Source of the DNA: Nocardia sp. CDC159 | GTDB lineage: Bacteria > Actinomycetota > Actinomycetes > Mycobacteriales > Mycobacteriaceae | Direction: 5' to 3' | Assembly (NCBI RefSeq): GCF_023740735.1 | Contig: NZ_JAMRXH010000003.1 | Location: forward strand, 496,001-560,000 | Length of the DNA stretch: 64,000 nucleotides | In this document: piece after piece, positions 8,636 to 16,629 of the stretch | Layout: each line of letters starts with the position of its first letter | How positions within the stretch are numbered: the first letter of the stretch is position 1 | Program-made: the position numbers and the translations under genes | Notes under the pieces: generated by a model | Told to the model about the DNA's origin: nothing | Seen by the model: only the letters and a program-made list of their open reading frames with translations | The model's database searches: none

Positions 8636-9334
8636 TCACTGTCCGTTCCGCTCGGGCAGCGGCAGGTAGGGCAGCAGGGCCTGGGCCAGGTTGCTGATGG
8701 TCAGCGATTGCAGCCACACCCGGCCCGGCCCGGTCAGCGTGGCCAGGAACAACCCGTCGCCGCCGAACAGGATGTTGCGAATTCCGCGCATGAGCGTGAT
8801 GTCGAAATCCACCCTTGCTTCGAACATGCCGATATGCCCGGGATGCACGCGCAGCGTCTCCCCCGGCGCGAGGTCGTAGTGCACCACCTCGCCGGACAGC
8901 TCCACCCACGCATATCCGGCCCCGGTCACCTTCTGCAGGGTGAATCCCGCACCCCCGAAGATGCCCGCACCCAATCGCCGCTGAAAGCTCGTCGACACCC
9001 CGATATCGGCGGTGCCACAGAGGAATCCGTGCCGATGCACCAGATAATCCTCCCCCGGCCGCACCGTGATCGGCACGACCTGCCCCGGCAGCTTCGCCGC
9101 GAACGCCACGATGCCCGGATGCAGGTCGGCGCCGTACTCGGTCATGAAGAATCCGCCGCCCCCGAACGCCCGCTTCACCGCCCGGAACATGCCACCACCG
9201 ACGGCCGACGAGGTGTGCAACCGAATCGAATCGGTCATCCACGACAACTGCCCCGCCTCGGCCACCACACTCTCGCCCGGCTCCAGACCCACCTCGAGCA
9301 CCGGCATCACGGTTCCGATGATTCTGGTCTCCAT
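8636..9334 (-). CDS. AIM24/TIGR00266 family protein
   Basis: A 232-residue protein with the Gly-rich beta-rich fold of the AIM24 (TIGR00266) family. Typical segments are EAGQLSWM near the N-terminus, GGGMFRAVKRAFGGGGFFMTEY and the C-terminal GDGLFLATLTGPGRVWLQ. Bacterial members have no settled biochemical role; yeast AIM24 is needed for mitochondrial inner membrane organisation. No membrane segment or signal peptide is present. It could share a transcript with the downstream HAD hydrolase, but no functional link is evident. Confidence 0.85.
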   Translation of the reverse strand: METRIIGTVMPVLEVGLEPGESVVAEAGQLSWMTDSIRLHTSSAVGGGMFRAVKRAFGGGGFFMTEYGADLHPGIVAFAAKLPGQVVPITVRPGEDYLVHRHGFLCGTADIGVSTSFQRRLGAGIFGGAGFTLQKVTGAGYAWVELSGEVVHYDLAPGETLRVHPGHIGMFEARVDFDITLMRGIRNILFGGDGLFLATLTGPGRVWLQSLTISNLAQALLPYLPLPERNGQ

Positions 9335-9379
9335 CAGACCAGTGTCCCCGCCCCAACCCGCCGTCCGCGGCGGGTTGGA

Positions 9380-9565
9380 TCAGCCCGCCAGACACAGCTC
9401 ACCCAGCAGAGCCAGCGCGTTCCCCTCGCCCCGGCCGCGGTCGCGATCGGGGCCGTGTCGCCAGTCTTCCGGATCGAGCACGGTGGGCTCGGGTTCCCGG
9501 GTTCGCCAACCGGTCCAAGCCGCCGCTGCGGCTCGCTCGGCGACACTTCTACTCCATTGCCACAT
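9380..9565 (-). CDS. Small hypothetical protein with a strong ribosome binding site
   Basis: A 61-residue protein that I do not recognise. It begins MWQWSRSVAERAAAAAW, has a central charged stretch (DPEDWRHGPDRDRGRGEG) and ends LALLGELCLAG. The main support is a near-perfect Shine-Dalgarno, GGGGGAGGA, about seven bases before the ATG at 9565. It has no signal peptide or membrane segment. It lies 45 bases upstream of the AIM24-family gene in the same direction and may lead that transcript. Confidence 0.55.
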   Translation of the reverse strand: MWQWSRSVAERAAAAAWTGWRTREPEPTVLDPEDWRHGPDRDRGRGEGNALALLGELCLAG

Positions 9566-9903
9566 GACGAGTCCTCCCCCTGCGCTCGCTTACGAAACCA
9601 ACAGTACTGGCGATGTAGAACTATTCGCTAGTGAATTCTTCCATTCGATAGAACATTCGGGCGGCGACATCGGCATGAAACCCATTGCCGGACAGTGCTA
9701 TCAACGCCCGTCAGCCCACCGTAACGAGAATCATGCGACACGCCAACGGCTTTGAGGGGGGCACACGCCGTCCGGACCGTCGAACCGGACGACCCGCCAC
9801 CATTTCATGACACGTCAATTAGACGTCCGGAATCCGCCAGCTACCCGATCGGACGACGAGTTGACTCGAAAGCGCAAGAACGGCGAACGAAATGGAGGAC
9901 GAA
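9566..9903. other. Intergenic region between divergent genes, with a dyad
   Basis: This 338-base gap separates the divergent 61-residue gene and the SDR gene. It is less GC-rich than its surroundings near 9590-9680. The only structured element I see is the dyad at 9812-9826. No open frame with coding character and a ribosome binding site is present. Confidence 0.5.
9812..9826. promoter_or_regulatory. Dyad upstream of the SDR gene, possible operator
   Basis: ACGTC-AATTA-GACGT is a perfect 5-bp inverted repeat with an AT-only spacer, 78 bases before the SDR start. The form is that of a small repressor operator. No regulator gene is adjacent, so the binding protein is unknown. Confidence 0.3.
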
Positions 9904-10665
9904 ATGACCAGCCGGTTCGAGTCGAAGGTGGTACTGATCACGGGGGCCACGTCCGGAGTCGGGGCGGCCGTCGCGCATCGGGTGGCCGCCGAGGGGGCGG
10001 CGGTTGTGCTGGGGGCGCGCGGTAAGGAGGCCGGTGACCGGATTGCCGAGCAGATCCGGGCGGCAGGTGGGCGCGCGGTCTTCGTGCCCACGGACGTGAC
10101 GGTCGGCGCGGATGTCGCCCGGCTCACCCGGGCGGCAGTGGATGAATTCGGACGGCTGGACGCGGCGTTCAACAACGCCGGTGCGGTGAATGCCTTCGGC
10201 CCGGTTCAGGACATCGACGAGGCGGGCTGGCGGGCGGATCTGGAGCTGAACCTCACCGGCGTGTATCTCGGTCTGCGCCATCAGGTTCCGGCGATCATCG
10301 CCTCCGGTGGCGGCGCGATCCTGAACAATGCCTCGAATCTGGGCGTGGTGGGTATGGGTTCGGTGGCGCCGTACGTGGCGGCCAAGCACGGCGTCGTCGG
10401 ATTGACGCGGGCGGTCGCACTGGAAACCGCCGGTCAGGGCGTGCGAGTGAACGCCATCGCCTCGGGGGCGGTCGACACTCCGGCCTTCCGCAATTCCATG
10501 GGCGCCACCCCGGAGGGCGAGGCGAACGTGGCCGCGCTGCATCCGCTCGGCCGCATCGCCCGTCCGGAGGAGATCGCCTCGCTGTGCGCATACCTACTCA
10601 GTGACGAGGCGAGCTTCGTCACCGGCGCGACGGTGTCGATCGACGGCGGCTTCACCGCCCGATAA
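9904..10665 (+). CDS. Short-chain dehydrogenase/reductase (classical SDR)
   Basis: A 253-residue classical SDR. The cofactor motif is TGATSGVG (TGxxxGxG), with NNAG, a catalytic Ser in NNASNLG 13 residues before the Tyr, and YVAAK (YxxxK). The C-terminus VTGATVSIDGGFTAR is typical of the family. It probably oxidises or reduces a small alcohol or ketone with NAD(P)H; specificity is open. The ATG at 9904 is preceded by GGAGG at the right distance, so it is preferred to the ATG at 9892. A strong hairpin terminator follows directly. Confidence 0.93.
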   Translation: MTSRFESKVVLITGATSGVGAAVAHRVAAEGAAVVLGARGKEAGDRIAEQIRAAGGRAVFVPTDVTVGADVARLTRAAVDEFGRLDAAFNNAGAVNAFGPVQDIDEAGWRADLELNLTGVYLGLRHQVPAIIASGGGAILNNASNLGVVGMGSVAPYVAAKHGVVGLTRAVALETAGQGVRVNAIASGAVDTPAFRNSMGATPEGEANVAALHPLGRIARPEEIASLCAYLLSDEASFVTGATVSIDGGFTAR

Positions 10666-10675
10666 CCGAAAGCAG

Positions 10676-10708
10676 AACGGCCGCACGCCAATTCGGTGTG
10701 CGGCCGTT
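10676..10708. terminator. Bidirectional hairpin terminator
   Basis: An 11-bp stem, AACGGCCGCAC paired with GTGCGGCCGTT, is extended by GCC/GGT to about 14 pairs around the loop AATTC, with a T-run on the plus-strand side. It sits between the convergent SDR gene and the gene ending at 10726. Confidence 0.85.
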
Positions 10709-10725
10709 TCCGATGCGACCGTGGG

Positions 10726-11145
10726 TCAGGGCAGAACCTGCGGCACGATGGCCGGGTTCACGATGCCGACCAGCGCGCCGATCACGGCACCGGCAACGCC
10801 GCCCCACAGGGCGCCCGGAATGGCGCCCACGATGGAGGTGGCAAAACCGGCGATGCCGGAACCGGTCGCGCCGATGATGGCGCCCAGCACGGCACCGTTC
10901 TGCACCGGATCATGGTTCTGCGCCTCGGGATTCGTCGCGATCTCCAGCGGGATGCCCGCGGAGACGGCCCCGGCGGCCTCGGCCGGTGCGGCGACCGGCT
11001 GGACGGCCTGGGCCTCGACGCTCTGCACGACCGCCGCAGGCTCCGGGGCCGCCTGGGCGACTCCGGTGACGTTCAGCGCGATCGCGATCGGCAGCGCACC
11101 CATCAGCAGGGCACGGCTCACATTCCTGGTGGTCCGACGGACCAT
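10726..11145 (-). CDS. Secreted or membrane protein with glycine-zipper C-terminus
   Basis: A 139-residue protein of unknown function. It has a Sec signal peptide (MVRRTTRNVSRALLMGALPI, cleavage after AQA near residue 32), an Ala/Pro/Val-rich middle, and a C-terminal Gly/Ala-rich hydrophobic region with GAIIGATGSGIAGFATSIVG, consistent with a glycine-zipper membrane hairpin. Similar small proteins are common and uncharacterised in Nocardia and Rhodococcus. GGGGAGGAAG lies about eight bases before the ATG. It shares the upstream terminator region with the convergent SDR gene. Confidence 0.75.
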   Translation of the reverse strand: MVRRTTRNVSRALLMGALPIAIALNVTGVAQAAPEPAAVVQSVEAQAVQPVAAPAEAAGAVSAGIPLEIATNPEAQNHDPVQNGAVLGAIIGATGSGIAGFATSIVGAIPGALWGGVAGAVIGALVGIVNPAIVPQVLP

Positions 11146-11308
11146 GATCTATCTTCCTCCCCGACCCCCGATCCCCCGACTGATCGAATGTCTAGTTGTG
11201 AATCGAACGAATACTGCTTACCCGATGCGGAATACAAGATCAAGTCGGGGCGGCAGTCCTCGGTGTGGCGAAATACCCTGAGCGGCAGCAATTTCGAGAA
11301 AACGAATG

Positions 11309-12244
11309 TCAATGTCCGTACAACGCCGCCAGCTCACCGGCCAGAGCACGCAGCTCCTCGCGAACCTCCTCGGGCGCAACGACTTCCACCGCCGCACCCC
11401 AGCCCGCCAGCTGCTCGGCGATCGAGCGAGCCAGGTGCGCGGTGATACGTAACCGGAACCTGCCGTCCTCGATCGTGCCCTCCGCAATGCAATTGCGGCC
11501 GTGCCGATCGCGCAGAATCGGGACGACAGCGGGGTCGGCCAGCACGACGGCCGTGACCTGGGCGCGCCGCTGCTCCATTTCGTCGACCACCTCGGCCCAG
11601 GCCGCAGACAGGTCGAAATCCGCTGGGCGCTCGAAGGTCTCGTCGGTGATCTCCGCCCCCCGGATTCGATCGACGCGAAAGGTGCGCCGACCCCGGACGG
11701 TGCCCGCGATCAGGTACCACACGGCATCCTTGTCGACCAGTCCCCAGGGCTCGACCTGCCAGTCCGTCCAATTCCGCCCGTAGGTCAGGCGAACCGCACG
11801 GCGACGTACGACGGCCTGTTGCAACTGGGCCACCAGAGGTGGTGTGGGTGCATGCCGTTCGCCCCAACCCGCAGGATCGACGACCACGGCGTCCGCCGCG
11901 GCCTCCACATCGGCCCGGAACGTCTCCGGCAGCGCGCGCATCAGCTTGCGCAGCGCCGAGCGAACACCCGGCGCGGTGGTGGCGGCGGGCCCGAGCAGGA
12001 GGAACAACGCCTGTGCCTCCTCGGCGGTGAGACCGTTGAGATTGGTCCGCGCCCCGCCGACGAGCGCCCAGCCCCCGCCGCGACCGGGCTGCGGATAGAC
12101 CGGAATTCCCGCCGCGGCCAGCGCCTCCAGATCACGTCGCGCGGTCGCCCGCGACACCTCGAGCTCGGCGGCCACCTCCGCCGCGGTCACCCGTCCCCGG
12201 GTCTGCATCAACAGCAGGGTGGCAATCAAGCGGTCCGCACGCAT
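11309..12244 (-). CDS. WYL-domain transcriptional regulator (DeoR-type HTH)
   Basis: A 311-residue regulator. The N-terminal winged helix (MRADRLIATLLLMQTRGRVT, then SRATARRDLEALAAAGIPVY) is of the YafY/DeoR type. The central region holds the WYL domain with WGLVDKDAVWYLIAG and RTFRVDRI, followed by a C-terminal WCX extension. WYL domains sense small ligands or nucleic acids. I use the ATG at 12244 because it begins the HTH domain; the open frame continues upstream without family similarity. It is divergent from the VOC gene, with an inverted repeat in between, so it probably controls that gene and itself. Confidence 0.9.
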   Translation of the reverse strand: MRADRLIATLLLMQTRGRVTAAEVAAELEVSRATARRDLEALAAAGIPVYPQPGRGGGWALVGGARTNLNGLTAEEAQALFLLLGPAATTAPGVRSALRKLMRALPETFRADVEAAADAVVVDPAGWGERHAPTPPLVAQLQQAVVRRRAVRLTYGRNWTDWQVEPWGLVDKDAVWYLIAGTVRGRRTFRVDRIRGAEITDETFERPADFDLSAAWAEVVDEMEQRRAQVTAVVLADPAVVPILRDRHGRNCIAEGTIEDGRFRLRITAHLARSIAEQLAGWGAAVEVVAPEEVREELRALAGELAALYGH

Positions 12245-12262
12245 GCCGAAATCTTGCCCGGA

Positions 12263-12287
12263 AAAGTGCTCATTCGGTGCGCACTTT
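12263..12287. promoter_or_regulatory. Inverted repeat between the WYL regulator and VOC genes
   Basis: AAAGTGC, 11 bases, then GCACTTT form a perfect 7-bp inverted repeat with about two helical turns centre to centre. It lies in the 95-base divergent intergenic region and is a reasonable operator for the adjacent WYL regulator. Confidence 0.5.
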
Positions 12288-12339
12288 AACCCGGAGGATG
12301 AAGACACAGCACAACGACAACGACCCCAAGGAGACCGAG

Positions 12340-12759
12340 ATGCTGCGCGGAATGACGACCGTGACCTACTTCGCCGACGACCTGGCCGAGGCCGAGCGCT
12401 GGTACACCGAACTTCTGGGCATCCCGCCCTACTTCCGCAACCCCGGCGGGTACATCGAGTTCCGGATCGGCGACTACCAGCACGAGTTGGGCATCGTCGA
12501 TCGCAAATACGCGCTCGACAAGTCCGGCCATTTGGGCGGGCCGACCCTGTACTGGCACGTCGACGACGTCCAGTCCGCCCTCGACCGGCTTCTCGCCCTG
12601 GGCGCCAAGGAGCACCAGCCCATCATCGAGCGAGGGGAGGGCTTCGTCACCGCCTCGGTCGTCGATCCCTTCGGCAACATTCTCGGCATCATGTACAACC
12701 AGCATTACCTGGACATCCTGAGCACCCGGCCAACAATCGCCACCTCCGGTGCGGAATGA
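12340..12759 (+). CDS. VOC (glyoxalase/bleomycin resistance) family protein
   Basis: A 139-residue vicinal oxygen chelate fold protein with two beta-alpha-beta modules: TVTYFADDLAEAERWYTELL and PTLYWHVDDVQSALDRLLAL, ending VVDPFGNILGIMYN. Members are metal-dependent lyases, dioxygenases or drug-binding proteins, and the WYL-linked ones are usually annotated only as VOC proteins. The ATG at 12340 follows AAGGAG by six bases and fits better than in-frame upstream ATGs. It is divergent from the WYL regulator and is its likely target. Confidence 0.88.
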   Translation: MLRGMTTVTYFADDLAEAERWYTELLGIPPYFRNPGGYIEFRIGDYQHELGIVDRKYALDKSGHLGGPTLYWHVDDVQSALDRLLALGAKEHQPIIERGEGFVTASVVDPFGNILGIMYNQHYLDILSTRPTIATSGAE

Positions 12760-13051
12760 CCTACTCCCGCACCCTTTCTCGCCCGGCCCGGCGGGACGGC
12801 CGAAAACCGCCCCGCCGGACGGGGGCCGGGCACCCGGTGCCGACCCGGGCCACCTCCAGCGATCGCTCGCATTCAGATCAATCTCGGCCGACGTTAAGCA
12901 CCACCTTATGTCGGTCGTCGGCCGGGGCTGCGGCCCCTATCCTTCGATGCCGTATGCAAGCGGGAGACTTTCACCACCGACAGGACGCAGTGCACTCGGG
13001 GATGGGCGATTCCCGCGGCCGGTCGACGAATTCGGCTGAGGAAACCATCTG

Positions 13052-13771
13052 ATGGGCAAACACAGCGCACCACGAGATCCATTCAGCGCCAAGCGAGTGG
13101 CCGTCCTCTCGGCCACCGCCGTGATCACCGCGGTGGTCGTCGCCGATCAGCGCCCATGGCACGACAGCAACGAGGCGGCGGCGCCGCAGGAGACCGTCGA
13201 CCTGCCCACCGTCCGCGTATACCCGGACCCGATCGCGCCCCCGGAGATCACGCCGCACACGATCGTTCCGCCGCCCGCGGCCGACTATCCGGGCGACCAG
13301 ATCTCACCACCCGAATATCAGGCGGGCCCTGCCGAGCAAGCCGAGGAGCCCGCACCCGGTCGAGTGCATCCGAACCGGGATCCCCACCCGCCTCGAAGCC
13401 AGGACCCCGCGATCACCGTCTCCCACCACGACGGTGATCCGAATCCGGACGCCACTCTGCATCCCCTGCACGACATCTCCCAGCACAACCCCGCCATGGC
13501 CCACGACCTGGAGACCATGACGCACACCTTCACCGCCAGCATGAGCGACGCGATGGACGCACGCGACGCATTGGCCCAAACCCTCCACCCCACAGCGGCC
13601 CCCGCCACCGACAACCCCCACACCCCCAAGCGCCAACGCGACCTCGCCGAAATCGCCACCGCGATCACCAAAGCCCTGGCCGACCTGGCCATGGCCCTGC
13701 AATCCGCCGCCGCGGCCGTAAACCCACACACCGCCGACCTCGACACAACCGAAACCGCGCCCCAGGAGTGA
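13052..13771 (+). CDS. Membrane-anchored Pro-rich hypothetical protein
   Basis: A 239-residue protein that I do not recognise. It begins MGKHSAPRDPF, a form common in actinobacterial membrane-anchored proteins, followed by one hydrophobic segment (VAVLSATAVITAVVVA, about residues 16-31). The next 100 residues are Pro-, Glu- and His-rich and probably disordered. The C-terminal part (about 145-235) is predicted helical, with ETMTHTFTASMSDAMDARDA and ATAITKALADLAMALQSAAA. Codon use is typical of the genome. No partner gene is evident. Confidence 0.6.
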   Translation: MGKHSAPRDPFSAKRVAVLSATAVITAVVVADQRPWHDSNEAAAPQETVDLPTVRVYPDPIAPPEITPHTIVPPPAADYPGDQISPPEYQAGPAEQAEEPAPGRVHPNRDPHPPRSQDPAITVSHHDGDPNPDATLHPLHDISQHNPAMAHDLETMTHTFTASMSDAMDARDALAQTLHPTAAPATDNPHTPKRQRDLAEIATAITKALADLAMALQSAAAAVNPHTADLDTTETAPQE

Positions 13772-13931
13772 TACGCCAGGACCTTCCGCCGTGCGCGACA
13801 GCGGGTTCTCCAGGGCGGCGCATTCCGATCCCCCGGATGCGTACGCATCTGGCCTCGGCAGATGCGCTCGTTGGGGGCCTGGTACCCGGCGTGCGGGGCG
13901 GTGCGTGGCGTCAACGTGCGACTTCTCGATA

Positions 13932-14093
13932 GTGAACGAGGAATTCGTTGATCACGCTGTGGTGGTCGGTCCGGGCGGGCAGAACCATGGCTCACACACC
14001 GCGGCCGCAGCCGCGGACTCACAGCCTGCCGACCTACGCGATCTCGTCCGCGCGCTCACCGATCACCTCGCGTCCGTCGCCCGCCACGGCTGA
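13932..14093 (+). CDS. Possible small protein
   Basis: A 53-codon frame from a GTG reads VNEEFVDHAVVVGPGGQNHG and ends DLRDLVRALTDHLASVARHG, which resembles the small proteins with a VVVGxGxxxxG segment followed by a helix seen in other actinobacteria. There is no clear ribosome binding site. Its last 60 bases overlap the end of the P-loop gene on the other strand, so it may not be expressed. Confidence 0.25.
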   Translation: MNEEFVDHAVVVGPGGQNHGSHTAAAAADSQPADLRDLVRALTDHLASVARHG

Positions 14094-14639
14094 CAGCGGA
14101 GAGCCGGCCGACCTGTCCGGAAGCCAACCGCTGAGGGCGATGATCTGCGCCGCGATGTCGGTGACGCTGCGGTCGTCGGTCTGGACTCGGTGGACCCAGT
14201 CCGGCGCAAAATCGTTCAATCTCCGAGCGGCCCGGGCACTGCGTTCGAGATGCTGGGTCAGGGCGGTGCCGATCTCGCGGCGGGAGAGGCGTTCCCGCGC
14301 GGTCTGGTCAGTGCAGGTCAGGAGGACAGCGGTGACTGCGGGGCGGTCTCCCATGGCCGCGGTCAGCTCGTCGATGACATCCTCGATGACGCTGGCGGTA
14401 TTCACGTAGATCAGGCGGCGATAGCCCAGCGCGCGGTAATTGGTCCACATCGCGGCGAGATTTCGTTCCGCCAAACCATCTTCGGATGTCGGTGGGCAGG
14501 CCATATCGAGGAAATCACCCTCGATCAGGCAGTGGCGCACCTCCGCGACGGACAACCGGGTGTGCACCTCGCAGCCGACGCTGCTCTTGCCCACCCCGGA
14601 CCGACCACCGATGAACAGCACCTCCGTCGAGACGCTCAC
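14034..14639 (-). CDS. P-loop nucleoside/adenylylsulfate-kinase-like protein
   Basis: A 201-residue P-loop NTPase. Walker A is GGRSGVGKSSV near the N-terminus, followed by HCLIEGDFLDMA (substrate Asp region) and a Walker B-like strand. The C-terminal half has VLLTCTDQTARERLSRREIG, like the LID helix of small-molecule kinases. The fold is that of nucleotide or small-molecule kinases, and the substrate is unknown. The GTG at 14639 is preceded by GGAGGAA and overlaps the stop of the CPBP protease remnant (GTGA), so it was once translationally coupled to that gene. Confidence 0.75.
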   Translation of the reverse strand: MSVSTEVLFIGGRSGVGKSSVGCEVHTRLSVAEVRHCLIEGDFLDMACPPTSEDGLAERNLAAMWTNYRALGYRRLIYVNTASVIEDVIDELTAAMGDRPAVTAVLLTCTDQTARERLSRREIGTALTQHLERSARAARRLNDFAPDWVHRVQTDDRSVTDIAAQIIALSGWLPDRSAGSPLSAVAGDGREVIGERADEIA

Positions 14640-15060
14640 GCTTCCTCCCGCCGCCGATGAACCCGGAGTGCGTACGGTCCCATCACCACTCCCGCGGCGA
14701 CCGCAGTCGTCACGATGCCGATGGTGATCGTGCCGAGCGGCTTCTGCAAATCGGGGCTGGCAGCGGGAACGACGTTCAGCATGGTGTGCAGCAGAATCGC
14801 CGCGGTCACGCCGCGGCGGGTGCGGTTGTGCAGCCAGAACGGTGCGCCGCAGCAGCGCCACCGCGGCGGCACCACCGCCATCGCGCCAGGTCAGCCCCAC
14901 CGCGACCACGACCGGCAAGACAAAGATCAGCGCACTACTCGGCAGCGACATGGTCCCGACGCGAACCCCGCCCGTGACCGCACCGAGCACGTAGAACGGA
15001 ATCGACAGTGCCGCAACCAAATCAGGAACGGCAGCGGTTGACCTCGCACTTCCACCATCC
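14636..15060 (-). pseudogene. CPBP-family intramembrane protease remnant, deleted and frameshifted
   Basis: Two pieces in different frames resemble a CPBP (CAAX-type) membrane protease. The N-terminal piece (about 14890-15060) has two hydrophobic segments, LSIPFYVLGAVTGG and LIFVLPVVVAVGLTWR, ending VALLRR. The C-terminal piece (14636-14881) has LHNRTRRGVTAAILLHTMLN with the His-xxx-Asn motif, followed by a last membrane segment. The central region with the EExxxR motif is missing, and the two parts join out of frame near 14880, so roughly 100 or more codons have been lost. Not functional as a protease. Confidence 0.6.
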
Positions 15061-15546
15061 CCACCCTCCAAAGATCACCTGCCCCGGCGAGACGTCCGAA
15101 CCGTCGAAACTCGCACCCCCAACCGGCCAGCGCGGCACTCGCAGCCCCTCTCAATAGGCCCCGACCCCTTCTTCCCCGCGCTCCAGGCCAATGTCGTATC
15201 AGGTTGCTGTCAGACGTGTACCAGCCGGGCTGGCGGCTGTATTCAGAGGTCGACAACCTCCGCGACACCATCGCCGATGCCATCCCAGCCGCCAGGTCGG
15301 CCAGACCGACCGGCCCTACGATGACCGAAATGGCTCGCAAGATCACCGCGGCCCTTGCCGCCCGACGAACCATCGCCAATCCTGGATTGACGAAAGAATT
15401 TGCGCCGCAGTGACATTCGCTGTCCTGGTAGGCAAGTTGTCGGCGGGTCGGGTTATGCTCGGCACGCACTCCGGCGTCGTCGGCAGACGATCGCTGGTTG
15501 CCGTCGCTCGACGGCACGGGGGCCGGGTGCTGATTCGGAGGGAATT
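15061..15546. other. Intergenic region, mostly without recognisable features
   Basis: These 486 bases separate the CPBP remnant from the small secreted protein gene. A plus-strand frame of doubtful coding value (15204-15413) lies in the middle. No terminator-like hairpin or repeat stands out. Confidence 0.4.
15204..15413 (+). CDS. Doubtful small hypothetical protein
   Basis: A 69-codon frame from a TTG gives a protein of balanced composition (WRLYSEVDNLRDTIADAIPA, then MTEMARKITAALAARRT). Third-position GC is high in the middle and lower at the end. No ribosome binding site or family similarity is seen. It may be a fragment of a lost gene. Confidence 0.25.
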   Translation: MLSDVYQPGWRLYSEVDNLRDTIADAIPAARSARPTGPTMTEMARKITAALAARRTIANPGLTKEFAPQ

Positions 15547-15777
15547 GTGTCGAGCAAATCTGTCGCCTTGGGATTCGCGGCGCTGGCCGCGGCCGCGGTG
15601 GCCGGTGCCGCCGGGGCGGGACAGGCCCAGGCAGCGCCGCAGACCCATAGCTTTTCGGGGCTGAGCCTGAGCGCATGCCAGAGCAAGGTCGCCGATGCGC
15701 GCCGGGCCGGGGCGGTCGCGGCCGTCTGCCTGCCGGATGGCACGAACACCTACAAGGCGGTCATCGTCCACCGGTAG
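15547..15777 (+). CDS. Small secreted protein with two cysteines
   Basis: A 76-residue protein with a Sec signal peptide (VSSKSVALGFAALAAAAVAG, cleavage after AQA near residue 30) and a mature part of about 45 residues containing two Cys (SACQSK and AAVCLPDG), which probably form a disulfide. GGAGG is five bases upstream of the GTG. I know of no function; short secreted proteins of this size are common in Nocardia. Confidence 0.7.
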   Translation: MSSKSVALGFAALAAAAVAGAAGAGQAQAAPQTHSFSGLSLSACQSKVADARRAGAVAAVCLPDGTNTYKAVIVHR

Positions 15778-15854
15778 GACGAGCTGCCGAGCGGGGCTCA
15801 TGGCCGTTCCCGGACGACCCGGGCGCGGCCATGGCCAACATTCGGAGTGGGTGA

Positions 15855-16262
15855 CTAATCCACCACGGCCGCAACGGCTTCCAGCTCGACCAGCTGGTCG
15901 TCGTAACCGAGCACAGTCACCCCCAGCAACGTACTCGGCACGTCATGGTCGCCGAACGCGTCCCGAATGACCTCCCACGCCGCCACCAGATCGGCCTGCC
16001 GCGACGATGCCACGTAGACTCGGGTACTGATCACGTCCTCGATGGATGCTCCCGCCTCGGCCAATGCGATGCGGAGGTTCTCCATCACCTTGCGCGCCTG
16101 GCCGGCGTAATCGCCGACGACGGCGGTGGACCCGTCGGCCTCGAGCGGGCACGCCCCGGCCAGGAAGATCAATCGAGCTCCGGCGGGAGCTGTTGCGGCG
16201 TAGGCGTATTCGGCGGCGTCTGACAGCACAGTGGAGCGAATCAGCGTGATGTTCTCGGGCAC
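15855..16262 (-). CDS. Rid family (YjgF/YER057c/UK114) protein
   Basis: A 135-residue protein with the Rid fold: ARLIFLAGACPLEADGS, then QARKVMENLRIALAEAGASI, EDVISTRVYVAS and the closing LVELEAVAAVVD. RidA proteins hydrolyse reactive enamines and imines, forming trimers with active sites between subunits. The position of the catalytic Arg of RidA (Arg105 in E. coli) appears to be Thr here (VPSTLLGV), so this is probably another Rid subgroup with a different or unknown activity. It stands alone between the small secreted protein gene and the MetE-like gene. Confidence 0.85.
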   Translation of the reverse strand: MPENITLIRSTVLSDAAEYAYAATAPAGARLIFLAGACPLEADGSTAVVGDYAGQARKVMENLRIALAEAGASIEDVISTRVYVASSRQADLVAAWEVIRDAFGDHDVPSTLLGVTVLGYDDQLVELEAVAAVVD

Positions 16263-16629
16263 CTCAACACGCTACCCGCGGCACGCGTGCCGCGTTCGTC
16301 GGTGCGCCCTCGGACCGCATTTCGGGCCGGTATCGCCCCCTGTACGGGCTCGACGAGAACTTTCCGGACGGTCGGTGCCAGAACCGCTACATGAAATCGC
16401 ATCTCTGCTACCGTGGCCTCGATCACAGGGACCGCATGGTCATGCCCCGCAACGCGCGGCGTGGGCGAACGGCCCGATGCGGGACTCGACGCCGAAACGG
16501 TTCCGATCGACCAGGACAGCTCCCCCAGAAGGGCCGCGAATGTGAAGATGCTCAGCTTCGGAAGTCCGAGACGCAGTCCGCGGATTGGACATCGGAAGGT
16601 TCGGTTCGCGGACCCGAGGATCGATCGTC
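16263..16629. other. Divergent intergenic region without recognised genes
   Basis: These 367 bases lie between the Rid gene (minus) and the MetE-like gene (plus). The open frames in it lack ribosome binding sites and family similarity. GAGGA at 16616-16620, nine bases before the GTG at 16630, is the probable ribosome binding site of the downstream gene. Confidence 0.4.

Noticed and set aside
12760..13051. Small frames between the VOC gene and the Pro-rich membrane protein gene
   Set aside because: None has a ribosome binding site or family similarity; the gap is probably only promoter and spacer.
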